In this document: positions 52,489-61,435 of the stretch, piece by piece | Layout: the number at the start of each line of letters is the position of its first letter | Numbering within the stretch: the first letter of the stretch is position 1 | Source of the DNA: Rhodospirillales bacterium | GTDB lineage: Bacteria > Pseudomonadota > Alphaproteobacteria > Rhodospirillales > Casp-alpha2 | Length of the DNA stretch: 64,000 nt | Direction: 5' to 3' | Assembly (NCBI GenBank): GCA_018662225.1 | Contig: JABJGO010000009.1 | Coordinates: 16,841 to 80,840, forward strand | Translations under genes and position numbers: made by a program | The notes under the pieces: model-generated | What the model was told of the DNA's origin: nothing | The model's database searches: none | The model's input: only the letters and a program-made list of their open reading frames with translations

Positions 52489-53892
52489 CTACCGTTCACG
52501 GAAAGATTCGTTTACAGACGACACAATTGGTTTCAGAAGATATTCCAGCAGGGTCTTGCGCCCGATATTGATATCAGCCTGAACCGTCATGCCTGGCAAA
52601 ACCTTATTTTGTTCGGGATCTCCCCCCACGTAGCTCTGATTCAGCGTTATCATACCTTTATAATACGGGTTGCCCTCTTCATCGACAAATGTGGCCGCCG
52701 ATATATCTTTCAGAGACCCGGTAATGCCGCCGTAACGGGCAAAATCAAAGGTCGTCACCTTAACACTCACGGGTTGGCCGACCTTAACATGGCCCACATC
52801 TCGGGTGGTGATCCGAGTTTCAATCAGCAATTCCTTATCGAGCGGCACAATCTCAAGCAATTGCCCGCCCGGGGGCAATACGCCGCCAATGGTGTTCGCC
52901 TGTAATCCTTTGATAATACCGCGTACAGGTGCCCGAACATCCAGACGATGAACCCGGTCGCTTGATCGGGCCAAACTTTCACGCAAAGCAGCAACTTCTG
53001 CCATCAAGTCGCCCATTTCGGCCAATGCAATTTCACGTTGATCTGAACGCTGCTCGATCAAACGGCTACGGGATTCTTCCAACGCCTCGGCTACTTTCTT
53101 ACGTTCACTGGTCAGCTTTGCCAGATCACCAATGGCATCATTCAGTTGGCGTTGTACATCCAGATAATCCCCCTTGGTGGCAAGCCCCTGATTGTAGAGC
53201 GTTTCGCGCATGACAAACTCTTCCTCAAGAATTTGCAGGTTCCGCAAAAGTGTTTCTTCTTCTTCACGGAATGCGGATAACTCGGCTTCGCGTTGCCTGT
53301 TCTGATCAATCAGGACGTTCCGCCGGTTGTCGGCGGCCTCCAGCGCACTACTGTATATTTTCAGTTGATCCTCGACCATGTCGCGGTACGCCACACCAGC
53401 GAAGCTGAAATCCGGGAAATTACCTTCTCCCACGGCGCGCAGGCGTTCGGTTTGTATATCCAGAGACATAAGGCGGGCCTGTTGTTGGAGCAATTCTCCC
53501 TGGGCCATCGTTCGATCCAATTGAATGAGGATATCGCCGGCTGAGACAATGTCGCCTTCACGAACCATAATCGCTGAAATAATACCGCCTTCAAGGTGTT
53601 GGACGACCTGCACCTGGCCGGTGGGAACAACCTCACCGGATGTCACCGCAATTTCATCAACGGAGGTCAAATGCGCCCAAATCACGAAGGCTACGATAAT
53701 GATACAAACCGTGATAATGGCCGTGCGTACCAGCCCTGAACTGCCCGCTTCTTCCAGAATGACAGATTGGGCCAGATAGCGCGTTTGTCGGTCGCCCCGG
53801 CGCACGCCTTCCTTGGCTTTTTCCTTGGCCTTGTCAGGCGCCGCGGTCTTTGCCACTGTATCTGTCGCTGGTTTTTGTGCCATTATGTTCAT
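52489..53892 (-). CDS. HlyD-family membrane fusion protein (type I secretion adaptor)
   Basis: Periplasmic adaptor linking an inner-membrane ABC exporter to a TolC-like channel. 467 residues: cytosolic N-terminus (about 50, Lys/Ala-rich), one membrane helix (about 55-75, VRTAIITVCIIIVAFVIWAHL in part), a lipoyl half (GEVVPTGQVQVVQHLEGGII), a long coiled coil (about 135-320, Glu/Arg/Leu heptads), the second lipoyl half (LDVRAPVRGIIKGL), and the beta-barrel. The HlyD C-terminal signature reads LPGMTVQADINIGRKTLLEY. Gap to the upstream ABC gene 7 bp. No outer-membrane channel gene is in the window. Confidence 0.92.
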   Translation of the reverse strand: MNIMAQKPATDTVAKTAAPDKAKEKAKEGVRRGDRQTRYLAQSVILEEAGSSGLVRTAIITVCIIIVAFVIWAHLTSVDEIAVTSGEVVPTGQVQVVQHLEGGIISAIMVREGDIVSAGDILIQLDRTMAQGELLQQQARLMSLDIQTERLRAVGEGNFPDFSFAGVAYRDMVEDQLKIYSSALEAADNRRNVLIDQNRQREAELSAFREEEETLLRNLQILEEEFVMRETLYNQGLATKGDYLDVQRQLNDAIGDLAKLTSERKKVAEALEESRSRLIEQRSDQREIALAEMGDLMAEVAALRESLARSSDRVHRLDVRAPVRGIIKGLQANTIGGVLPPGGQLLEIVPLDKELLIETRITTRDVGHVKVGQPVSVKVTTFDFARYGGITGSLKDISAATFVDEEGNPYYKGMITLNQSYVGGDPEQNKVLPGMTVQADINIGRKTLLEYLLKPIVSSVNESFRER

Positions 53893-53899
53893 CTTATCA

Positions 53900-56425
53900 T
53901 TATACGAAGTCTTTGGGTAACTGCTGCATCACAGCTTCTGTCGGCCCGAATGCCCGCAAGTGGCCTGCGTCCATCCAGGCAATCTTGTCCGCGATGCGCA
54001 TATGGCTGGGGCGATGCGTGACGATTATGACTGTTGTATTGCCACGCATGCGCTCGATTTTCGCCATGAAATCCTGATCACCTTTATAGTCCAGTCCGTT
54101 GCCCGGCTCATCAAACAACATAATGGGTGAACGTTTCAGATAACCACGTGTGAGGTTTAGCTTCTGTAACAAAGTTGTGGGTAACTGGTTGGATGAAGAT
54201 TCGCCCAGGCGAACGTCAAACCCGGTGCGTTTCCATTCTCCAGATCCCTGTTCCAATGCCAGGATGTCATCCAGCGCGCCTGCCTCGCCTGCCGCCCAAT
54301 GCAGTTCCTCGTCCGACGCAGTGGGGTGTGTGAGGCGAAGATTCTGTGCGATGGTTCCATAAAAAAACTCGATGGTTTGAGGCACATAGGAGATAGCATG
54401 GCGCAGTTCAATCATATCGAGTTGCCGTAGATCCTGATCATCGATGCGGATACTACCCGCTTGCGGCACGTACATCCCGGCCAACAGCTTCAGGAGCGTG
54501 GATTTGCCTGAGCCATTGCCACCAATGATGGCGATAACCTCACCCGGCTCCACATCAAGGCTGACACCAACAACAGCCGGGTCGCTTTCCGGTGAATAAC
54601 GCATGGATACCCGGCCAAAGGAAATCCTGCCCTTTAACCGGTTGAGGGGGTTGATAACGGCATCCGGTTCCCGTTCGGATTTCAAGTTCATCAGGGCATT
54701 AATCTGACCGATACTGGATTTAACCTGGTTGAGCCTGGAGAGTGATATAAAGGCTGTTTGCAAAGGGCCTAGAACGCGCCAAACCAAAATCATACAGGCA
54801 ACCAGCGCGCCGATCGTCATGTCTCCGCTGAGCACTCGGAAAACACCGAATGCAACAGTCGCCAGACCGGCGCCGGTCATCATGGTGCTTGATAGAGTTT
54901 GGACCAACGCGCCGTACTGGGATGTATAGAACCCGTTTAGCGATGCCCGTGCCGAATCATCCCTGTAACGTTCAAGCCATACCTTCTCACCACCCGACGA
55001 TTTGACCGCACGCATGGTGCTGAGCGTTTCAACAACTAATTCCTGACGCCGTGCAGCACCGCGCGATGCTCGTGAAACGCTTTTCTGGATGAGCGGCTGC
55101 ATCACCAGGCTCAGCAGAAAGAACAGAACCATCATCACCATGGGGACGAATGCAACGGGTCCGCCGAGTATTGCGATAACAGTAATAAAAATGACGCTAA
55201 ACGGTAACTCAATGAACGTGAGAGCCATATTGCCGGTGAAGAATTCCCGTACATTCTCGAAGTCTTTAATTCTGGCTACCTGGGACCCAACAGTAGCGCG
55301 TTCGGTAAAGGTCGGCGGCAGAAACAAGATGCGCTGGAACACAGCATTACCTACGATGTTATCAAGGCGTGCGCCGATCTGTGCCAAAACCTTGGCGCGT
55401 AGATTGCGAAGAACCATATCACCGCAGAGCGCCAGCATGACCCCGCCTGCAAAATACGAGAGCGTTTCCATTGACCCGGTGGCCACCACTTTGTCATACA
55501 CTGCCATTACAAATATTGGTGTGGCGAGCGCAAACAGGTTGAGCACAAAAGTAAGAATCAAAGTTTGGTAGATCAACGGACGAAAACGCTCAATGACCAC
55601 GCGGAACCAGCCGGATTTCAATCGTTGCGCGGTCGTCAGGTCAGCTTCCAATTGGTGAAATATATACGCCGTGCCCTGTACCTTCGGCGTGTCCACCACT
55701 TTGACCTGCTGCGTGCCACCATCAAAGAACCGTACTTTGCCGCCCTCGTTGCTGAGCACAACGATTGCATCGGCATTATCCGGTAAGAATAAGCATGGTG
55801 TCAGTCGGTTATCAATTTCGCCTAATGACAGCGTTAATGGCCAGCTTTCGTACCGTAAATTCGCCATCACATTGCGAAATGCGGTGATATCCAGTTCATC
55901 CACAAAGTGGGGAATGGCTTCAGCCACGTGACGGGGGTGGCCCCGCCATCCCATGTTGACCAGCAACGGAACCAAACAATTTGAGATATCCGTCATGTAT
56001 TTCAGGCTGTGGAAAGCGGCAGCCAGATCACTGTGTTCCAGATAGTCGGTATCGGAAAGTTCGGGAAGATCACCTTCCAGAACGTCTTCGTCCACGGTAT
56101 TTGTTCGCTCATTTGGTGCCACTTCGGGTGTCGGAACTTCCGACAGATCGGGTAATTGAACGCCAAGTTCGGGCAGCCGAGACAAAGGGTTTTGTTGATT
56201 GTTATCGTCCGCAATCTGAATAGGGGGAACCGGAAGGACGTCATCGCTGGCATCTCGCGCCCGTTTTTGCTCACGCAGGCGAGCCGCTGTTGTTTTCTTA
56301 CGTGGACGGTCAGACGCCGGTGCTGGTGGTAACGGTTGTTCTGTAAGAATTCCGATAACAGCAGGATTCACATGATCACCGGGTTCACCAGCCGCGCCCT
56401 CAATCTTGGTGAACTCTGCCGGCAT
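53900..56425 (-). CDS. Type I secretion ABC half-transporter with degenerate signature motif (ABC-1)
   Basis: 841 residues. Residues 1-130 are disordered, Pro/Asp/Glu-rich, with a basic patch (RPRKKTTAARLREQKRAR). About 135-265 resembles the C39-like domain of HlyB/LapB exporters without a catalytic Cys at its usual place. Five to six helices follow (about 280-560), then an ATPase. Walker A GGNGSGKS (635-642), Q-loop YVPQ, Walker B LFDE (E773), and H804 (VTHRPS) are intact, but the LSGGQ signature is replaced by LPTTL (748-752, in SNQLPTTLLQKLN). This predicts an impaired or non-canonical composite ATP site. It shares 1 bp with ABC-2 upstream and precedes the HlyD gene. Confidence 0.88.
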   Translation of the reverse strand: MPAEFTKIEGAAGEPGDHVNPAVIGILTEQPLPPAPASDRPRKKTTAARLREQKRARDASDDVLPVPPIQIADDNNQQNPLSRLPELGVQLPDLSEVPTPEVAPNERTNTVDEDVLEGDLPELSDTDYLEHSDLAAAFHSLKYMTDISNCLVPLLVNMGWRGHPRHVAEAIPHFVDELDITAFRNVMANLRYESWPLTLSLGEIDNRLTPCLFLPDNADAIVVLSNEGGKVRFFDGGTQQVKVVDTPKVQGTAYIFHQLEADLTTAQRLKSGWFRVVIERFRPLIYQTLILTFVLNLFALATPIFVMAVYDKVVATGSMETLSYFAGGVMLALCGDMVLRNLRAKVLAQIGARLDNIVGNAVFQRILFLPPTFTERATVGSQVARIKDFENVREFFTGNMALTFIELPFSVIFITVIAILGGPVAFVPMVMMVLFFLLSLVMQPLIQKSVSRASRGAARRQELVVETLSTMRAVKSSGGEKVWLERYRDDSARASLNGFYTSQYGALVQTLSSTMMTGAGLATVAFGVFRVLSGDMTIGALVACMILVWRVLGPLQTAFISLSRLNQVKSSIGQINALMNLKSEREPDAVINPLNRLKGRISFGRVSMRYSPESDPAVVGVSLDVEPGEVIAIIGGNGSGKSTLLKLLAGMYVPQAGSIRIDDQDLRQLDMIELRHAISYVPQTIEFFYGTIAQNLRLTHPTASDEELHWAAGEAGALDDILALEQGSGEWKRTGFDVRLGESSSNQLPTTLLQKLNLTRGYLKRSPIMLFDEPGNGLDYKGDQDFMAKIERMRGNTTVIIVTHRPSHMRIADKIAWMDAGHLRAFGPTEAVMQQLPKDFV

Positions 56426-58224
56426 CAGGTACTCCCGCCATTGGACAGAGACCGGGGATCAACCCAGGGGATCAGGGCATGATCACTAATCTCGTAAACC
56501 ACATCCGCTAATTCCAACAATGAAGGGCGCGCGGTCACCAATACCAACGTGACACGGCCTTGCAACCGCATCATCAAATCCTTCAACATGGCATCGCCGG
56601 CACTGTCCATGGCTGTATTGGCTTCGTCGAACAGAAGTACACGCGGCTTATCGACCAGTGCCCGGGCTATAGCTATACGCTGTTTTATTCCGCGCGGCAT
56701 GGTATCACCTGCGCCATCCCCCACGGGGGTATCATAACCAAACGGCATGTGTGCGACCACTTGATCGAGACCCAGCAACCGAGCCATATCGAAGGCTGTC
56801 TCATTCAGTTGGGGACGAAACATGGTCAGATTTTCGAGCAAGGTGCCGTTAAACAACACCCCCTCTTGCGGTAGGTAGGCCACTTCCTGGCGAAGGACCG
56901 CGGGATCATATTCTGTGATATCCACGCCATCTACCGTCACGGTGCCTTTGACCGGCAACAACAAGCCGTTCATCAAATGTAACAATGATGTCTTACCACT
57001 GGCGTTACCGCCTCGAATACCAACCGTGGCCCCGGCAGGTACGTGTAACGACAGGTCTTCAAACACTGGCGGTAGATCATCGCCATCCCGGCTTTGACCA
57101 AAATCGAACCAGATTCCCTGCATTTTAAGCTCGCCATGCATATCTGATATATCGGTGATGTGTCCGACGGGTTCTGTGTTCAGTTTAAACAGGTCGCGCA
57201 ATCGTTCGCGGGCAAGTGAGATGGATTGAAACCGCGTCCATATCCCCACCGCCTTTTGTAATGGCTGCATAGAACGGCCAGCCAGCATTGTACATGCGGC
57301 TAGGCCACCAACAGTCAGCGCCCCATCCACCACAAATGTTGAACCGAAGCCAACAACAGAAAACATCGTGAGTTGTGAAAACACGGCCCCGATACCGACA
57401 GCAGAGGCGCTGTTCAAAGCCACCTGTCGTTCGGCACCGGCGCAGGTTTCCTGTAAACGCTCATACCGCCGCAGCATCTGCTCTTCCATGGCGAGGCCCT
57501 TGATGGTGTGAACCCCACTGAGCACTTCAATGATGAAGCTGTAGCGACGATCATCGGCAAACATTCTATTTTCAAGAGATTTTTTCAACTTCTTACCGAC
57601 CGTCGCAGCGCTGATTATGAAAAATACGATCAATAAGATGGGTACAAAAACAAGGTTTCCGGCCAGATAGAAAATAGCCCCAAGATAAATGACGGCGAAC
57701 GGCAGATCACACATGGCCAAAACAGCCTGACCGGCGTAAAATTCTTTAAGCACACTCAGCGAATTCATGCGCTCCATGTGAACGCCTGCGCCCTGGCGCT
57801 CATAATCAATGATGGACGTGTGCAGCAGCCGCTCCATGGCATTGCAACCAGCGAGATGCTCGAACCGGGCGGCCATCCAGCCGCTGACGTAGGAACGTCC
57901 TAACTTGAGAATAGCTTCAAGTGCCAGTGCAACACCGACTCCGATAATCATGAGTGACAGGGTTTCCCGTCCATCATTGGGAATGATGCGGTCATAGACC
58001 TGTAATAACGTTAGTGGCAGTGCCAATGCCAGAATGTTGATAAACACGGATGCCAGAACGAGATCGAAAATACCACCTGGCATATAGGCGAAGGCCCCGA
58101 GTGCAGCATCGCCCTCGACCTTCTGTTTTTTGCCAAAGAAATTTCGGATTGCTGCCGTTGCCAACTCACATCTTCCGTTGAAAAATAAGATACACCCGCG
58201 GCGAGGCCTATTCCGCACCACCAT
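56425..58224 (-). CDS. Type I secretion ABC half-transporter with degenerate signature and no H-loop His (ABC-2)
   Basis: 599 residues from the ATG at 58224; a TTG at 58164 with GGAAG upstream is at least as likely a start. Transmembrane domain to about 370 (six helices, ALPLTLLQVYDRIIPNDGRETL early, as in HlyB/PrtD exporters). ATPase: Walker A GGNASGKT (405-412), Q-loop YLPQEG, Walker B LFDE (E534). LSGGQ is replaced by MPRGI (509-513), and the H-loop histidine by Ala565 (VTARPS). No C39 domain. The 1-bp overlap with ABC-1 (TGATG) implies equal synthesis and a heterodimer. Confidence 0.88.
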   Translation of the reverse strand: MVVRNRPRRGCILFFNGRCELATAAIRNFFGKKQKVEGDAALGAFAYMPGGIFDLVLASVFINILALALPLTLLQVYDRIIPNDGRETLSLMIIGVGVALALEAILKLGRSYVSGWMAARFEHLAGCNAMERLLHTSIIDYERQGAGVHMERMNSLSVLKEFYAGQAVLAMCDLPFAVIYLGAIFYLAGNLVFVPILLIVFFIISAATVGKKLKKSLENRMFADDRRYSFIIEVLSGVHTIKGLAMEEQMLRRYERLQETCAGAERQVALNSASAVGIGAVFSQLTMFSVVGFGSTFVVDGALTVGGLAACTMLAGRSMQPLQKAVGIWTRFQSISLARERLRDLFKLNTEPVGHITDISDMHGELKMQGIWFDFGQSRDGDDLPPVFEDLSLHVPAGATVGIRGGNASGKTSLLHLMNGLLLPVKGTVTVDGVDITEYDPAVLRQEVAYLPQEGVLFNGTLLENLTMFRPQLNETAFDMARLLGLDQVVAHMPFGYDTPVGDGAGDTMPRGIKQRIAIARALVDKPRVLLFDEANTAMDSAGDAMLKDLMMRLQGRVTLVLVTARPSLLELADVVYEISDHALIPWVDPRSLSNGGST

Positions 58225-58300
58225 ATGTGTAACAGTACGGCCTTAATAAAGAGTTATCTTTCGGGAGCTCAAAGACGCATGATTCTGCGCATTTCTGTGG

Positions 58301-59056
58301 TTAACGAGGTGGAATCCTGGCAACCCAATCCGTGATCACGATCCGTGCCGTGTCCAGTGCCTCTGTTTTGTCCATTCCGGTACGCATACGGGGATCATAC
58401 AGCGTTCTGATCAACACTTCATCGCTACGCGTTATCTTGGTTAGTTTGTCCTTATCACTAAAAACCGAAGGCCTGATCAAGTCGCTGTCATTGGGAATTC
58501 CCATACTCTGGATGAGTTCCTCCAACAGGCAATGATAGGTGGATTCTGTGTCCCGCTCGGCATTAACCACGATGATACTGCGACCGATTTCACCATGCTG
58601 GTCGGGAAATGACAGAAAATAGCACCCGCGCGGAGCGGCTAACAAATTCAGCATCTTTTGATCAACTGGTACGCCCGGTAAATTAGCCATTTCCATGGCC
58701 GCAACGAAGACAACGCGAACGTTTTCTGGCTCGTCGGTTCCCGTCACGAACCGGATTGAGCGGTTGGTGAGGCCCTGTAGGGTGTTAGCATGGCGCCGCA
58801 AAATTTTGTTGTTCAGGGCGGTTGCCTCGCCCACCACCCGAATGCGAAGGCTTTGTTCCCAGCGAATAATCTTGTCGGACCGTTCGTCATGTCCGGCTTC
58901 TTCACCAAAAATAATGACGTCAAATTGCTGTAGGAGGTCTTCCACAGTGGGCCCGGGATCGGTTGCCTGCGCGGGCTTGCACAAAAGTATTGCCATCACC
59001 GAAATGGTGCCAATAACAGTTAAAAAGCCATTTAAATTCAATCGGATACACAGCAT
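58301..59056 (-). CDS. DUF2927 family exported protein
   Basis: 251 residues with a signal peptide (about 1-31, ISVMAILLCKPAQA). The C-terminal half carries the DUF2927 pattern: CLLEELIQSMGIPNDSDL, RPSVFSDKDKLT, and LIRTLYDPRMRTGM. Two Cys (CYFLSF, YHCLLEE). Function unknown; in outline it recalls a zinc-less protease-like fold, but no HExxH is present. It sits 9 bp after the two-domain secreted protein and 76 bp before ABC-2, all on one strand, so it may serve or accompany the exporter. Confidence 0.82.
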   Translation of the reverse strand: MLCIRLNLNGFLTVIGTISVMAILLCKPAQATDPGPTVEDLLQQFDVIIFGEEAGHDERSDKIIRWEQSLRIRVVGEATALNNKILRRHANTLQGLTNRSIRFVTGTDEPENVRVVFVAAMEMANLPGVPVDQKMLNLLAAPRGCYFLSFPDQHGEIGRSIIVVNAERDTESTYHCLLEELIQSMGIPNDSDLIRPSVFSDKDKLTKITRSDEVLIRTLYDPRMRTGMDKTEALDTARIVITDWVARIPPR

Positions 59057-59065
59057 TTTGTTAGC

Positions 59066-60178
59066 TTAGCGCGCCACGGGTATGACTGTCCATGAGCCGG
59101 CCATCTGTTCAGCCAAATCACGGGATGCTTCGAACTGGTCCGATGGTGCTATATAGGTCCACACATGAATCAGGCTAGCGCCTTGATTGTCGGCGGTACC
59201 GGGGCGGGCCATGGCAAGCGTCCATTGGCGAAAGTCCACTTGCCCACGACGGTAATCCGATACGAACTGCACAACCTGGATGGGCCCCATGGTGGATGGC
59301 AGAACAAATGGTTGGCCCTGCACGTGGTTCACGTTGGAAAGGCTGTATGCCATTTGAGCCCGTAAATCTTGAACAACAGCGTCCACCGCCAATTTGTCGG
59401 TGCTGGACCCTGCCGGGGCCACATTCTGTACCGCCACGGCTGCATAAGCCGATGGGCTGCCCGGCACGCCGGTAAACACCGTCGTTGAGTCGTTAGGTCG
59501 GCTAATTTTCCAGTTATCAGGATAAACCATGGAATAACCAAGGTTGCTGTCGTTATAACGGACCAGTTCACCCGATGCGCCCGTGGCAGCGGGTACGTCC
59601 GGTTGGGGGGGTGATTGTGAGGCGGTTGAACCGGCGGCGGCATTGCCCGGCTTGAATGATGCCAAAATGCGGTCAAACGTCGGTTGGGCCGTCAGAAATG
59701 CTTCCTGTGGTGCGATGAACATAACGACGAAATCCCAGGCATCTGTGCGCAGCAACAAGACCTGGACTTTCATTCCCGAACCCTCGTATGTGCCATTGTA
59801 CCCCTGACGCCCCAGTACCATTATTTTTCCACCAGACAGTTTTTGCGTCCAGGGCTTGCCGTTACCCAAGTAACCTGCCTCAAGTCGGCCAATCATTTCT
59901 TCCACCGTGGTGTTCGGATTCGCCATTGCGGACTGAATATTAACGCCCCACCCTTTACGAGAGCTGATCGCCATATCCATATTGCCCTCACCCAGCGCAA
60001 AATCTGCATCGCCGGGTACCAGCACCTGAAAGCCTTTTTCTGGATGCGTAAAAATCTGGTCACTTACTGTAACTGATTGATTTTGGGTCGTGTTTTCTTG
60101 TGCATTGGTGAAAGTGACTTGCCCGAACAGCATCAGGAAGGTGGCGAGTGATAGAATAAGGGGTCTTGTTTTTGTCAC
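59066..60178 (-). CDS. Two-domain secreted protein, function unknown
   Basis: 370 residues: signal peptide (about 1-26, ATFLMLFGQVTFTNA), then two related-looking alpha/beta domains (about 40-175 and 205-368). They are joined by a Pro/Ser/Ala/Gln linker (AGSTASQSPPQPDVPAATG). Each domain starts with a hydrophobic strand pair ending in a Pro or Tyr-Pro-x-x-W turn (HPEKGFQVLVPGD; GYSMVYPDNWKI), which recalls PsbP/Mog1-like folds. No cysteine pair and no catalytic motif. No RTX repeats, so it is not an obvious type I substrate. First gene of the leftward exporter locus. Confidence 0.7.
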   Translation of the reverse strand: MTKTRPLILSLATFLMLFGQVTFTNAQENTTQNQSVTVSDQIFTHPEKGFQVLVPGDADFALGEGNMDMAISSRKGWGVNIQSAMANPNTTVEEMIGRLEAGYLGNGKPWTQKLSGGKIMVLGRQGYNGTYEGSGMKVQVLLLRTDAWDFVVMFIAPQEAFLTAQPTFDRILASFKPGNAAAGSTASQSPPQPDVPAATGASGELVRYNDSNLGYSMVYPDNWKISRPNDSTTVFTGVPGSPSAYAAVAVQNVAPAGSSTDKLAVDAVVQDLRAQMAYSLSNVNHVQGQPFVLPSTMGPIQVVQFVSDYRRGQVDFRQWTLAMARPGTADNQGASLIHVWTYIAPSDQFEASRDLAEQMAGSWTVIPVAR

Positions 60179-60245
60179 GTGTTCAAACCTCGCCTCACCC
60201 GGTGAATGAGGAACATTGATGATACGGTGCCGGATGCTCTACATT

Positions 60246-60298
60246 ACCATGATAAGAATTCATGGTTAACAAATCCTGTATGAAGCAGACGCTGCTTC
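60246..60298. promoter_or_regulatory. Two inverted repeats between the secreted-protein gene and fliG
   Basis: ACCATGA/TCATGGT (60246-60266, 7-nt spacer) and GAAGCAG/CTGCTTC (60282-60298, 3-nt loop). Both are perfect. The second falls in the expected fliG leader, 27 bp before the ATG, and could form an RNA hairpin. Regulators unknown. Confidence 0.4.
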
Positions 60299-60325
60299 CG
60301 TTTTACTCAAACAACGAATTAAGCA

Positions 60326-61344
60326 ATGGCATCCAACGCAGACTACCGTAGCCTCACAGGCCCCCAAAAAGCAGCCATGTTCATGCTTGCCATCGCCGTG
60401 GAACATTCCACGAAAATGTTCGAGCGTATGGACGACGATGAAATCCGCGAGATGTCACAGCACATGTCAGGCTTGGGCACCATCAATGCGTCCATGGTTG
60501 AAAGCCTGTTTATCGAATTTGCCGATCAGCTGAGTTCCGCCGGTGGTTTGGTGGGGTCATACGATTCAACGGAACGCTTGCTGCGGGGCGCGCTGGCCGG
60601 TGACCGTGTGGGCACCATCATGGAAGAAATCCGCGGCCCTGCCGGTCGGACCATGTGGGAAAAGCTGGCTAATGTGAACGAAACCGTGCTGGCTAACTAT
60701 CTCAAGAACGAATACCCCCAGACCGTGGCCGTGGTGTTGTCCAAAATCACGCCTGATCATGCGTCACGGGTGTTGTCGGTGCTGCCTGAAAACTTCGCCA
60801 TGGAAGTGATCATGCGGATGCTGCGTATGGAATCGGTGCAAAAGGAAATTCTGGACCATATTGAAAAGACCCTGCGCGCTGAATTCATGACCAATCTGGC
60901 CCGTACGGCGCAACGTGACAGCCATGAGGTCATGGCCGATATCTTTAACAGCCTCGATCGCAACACTGAAAACCGGTTCATGACCGGGCTTGAAGAACGC
61001 AATCGCGAGTCTGCCGACCAGATCAAGAGCCTGATGTTCACCTTCGACGATCTGATCCGGGTTGACGCCACCGGTATCCAACTGTTGCTGCGCCAGGTCG
61101 AGAAGGATCAATTGACCATCGCTCTCAAGGGCGCGTCCGATGACGTACAGGACCTGTTTTTCTCAAACATGTCGGAACGTGCCGGCAAGATGCTGCGCGA
61201 GGATATGGAAGCCATGGGGGGGCTGTTCGCCTCAAGGATGTAGATGAAGCCCAGTCCGCTGTAGTTCAGGTGGCCAAGGCGCTGTCTGATGCCGGTGAAA
61301 TCGTCATCTCCACAGGCGGCGAAGACGACGAACTGGTATACTAA
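60326..61344 (+). CDS. fliG: Flagellar motor switch protein FliG, frameshifted near its 3' end
   Basis: C-ring torque protein. The frame from 60326 stays open for 305 residues to a TAG at 61241-61243: [80 protein letters not shown], and the C-terminal torque helix region [21 protein letters not shown]. At a run of seven G (61216-61222) it leaves frame. Adding one G restores a normal ending ([20 protein letters not shown], and so on, to ELVY) and a TAA at 61342-61344, for about 340 residues, the family length. A terminator follows 12 nt later. Either a real frameshift, slippage or phase variation, or a homopolymer sequencing error. Orphan gene. Confidence 0.9.
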
Positions 61345-61356
61345 TTTATTATTGTT

Positions 61357-61386
61357 GCCCCCTATCAATGAGGTGGGCTTTCGTTT
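61357..61386 (+). terminator. Terminator after fliG
   Basis: GCCCCCT (61357-61363) pairs with AGGTGGGC (61371-61378) with one bulged T, followed by TTTCGTTT. It supports 61344, not 61243, as the original end of fliG. Confidence 0.6.
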
Positions 61387-61435
61387 AGTTATATGACATG
61401 CCTAATGCAATGATTTACAAGCCGAATTTGCGTTT

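Noticed and set aside
60326..61243. fliG as a simply shorter FliG of 305 residues
   Set aside because: The conserved C-terminal continuation is present in the next frame, and the terminator is placed behind it, so the short form is not the ancestral gene end.
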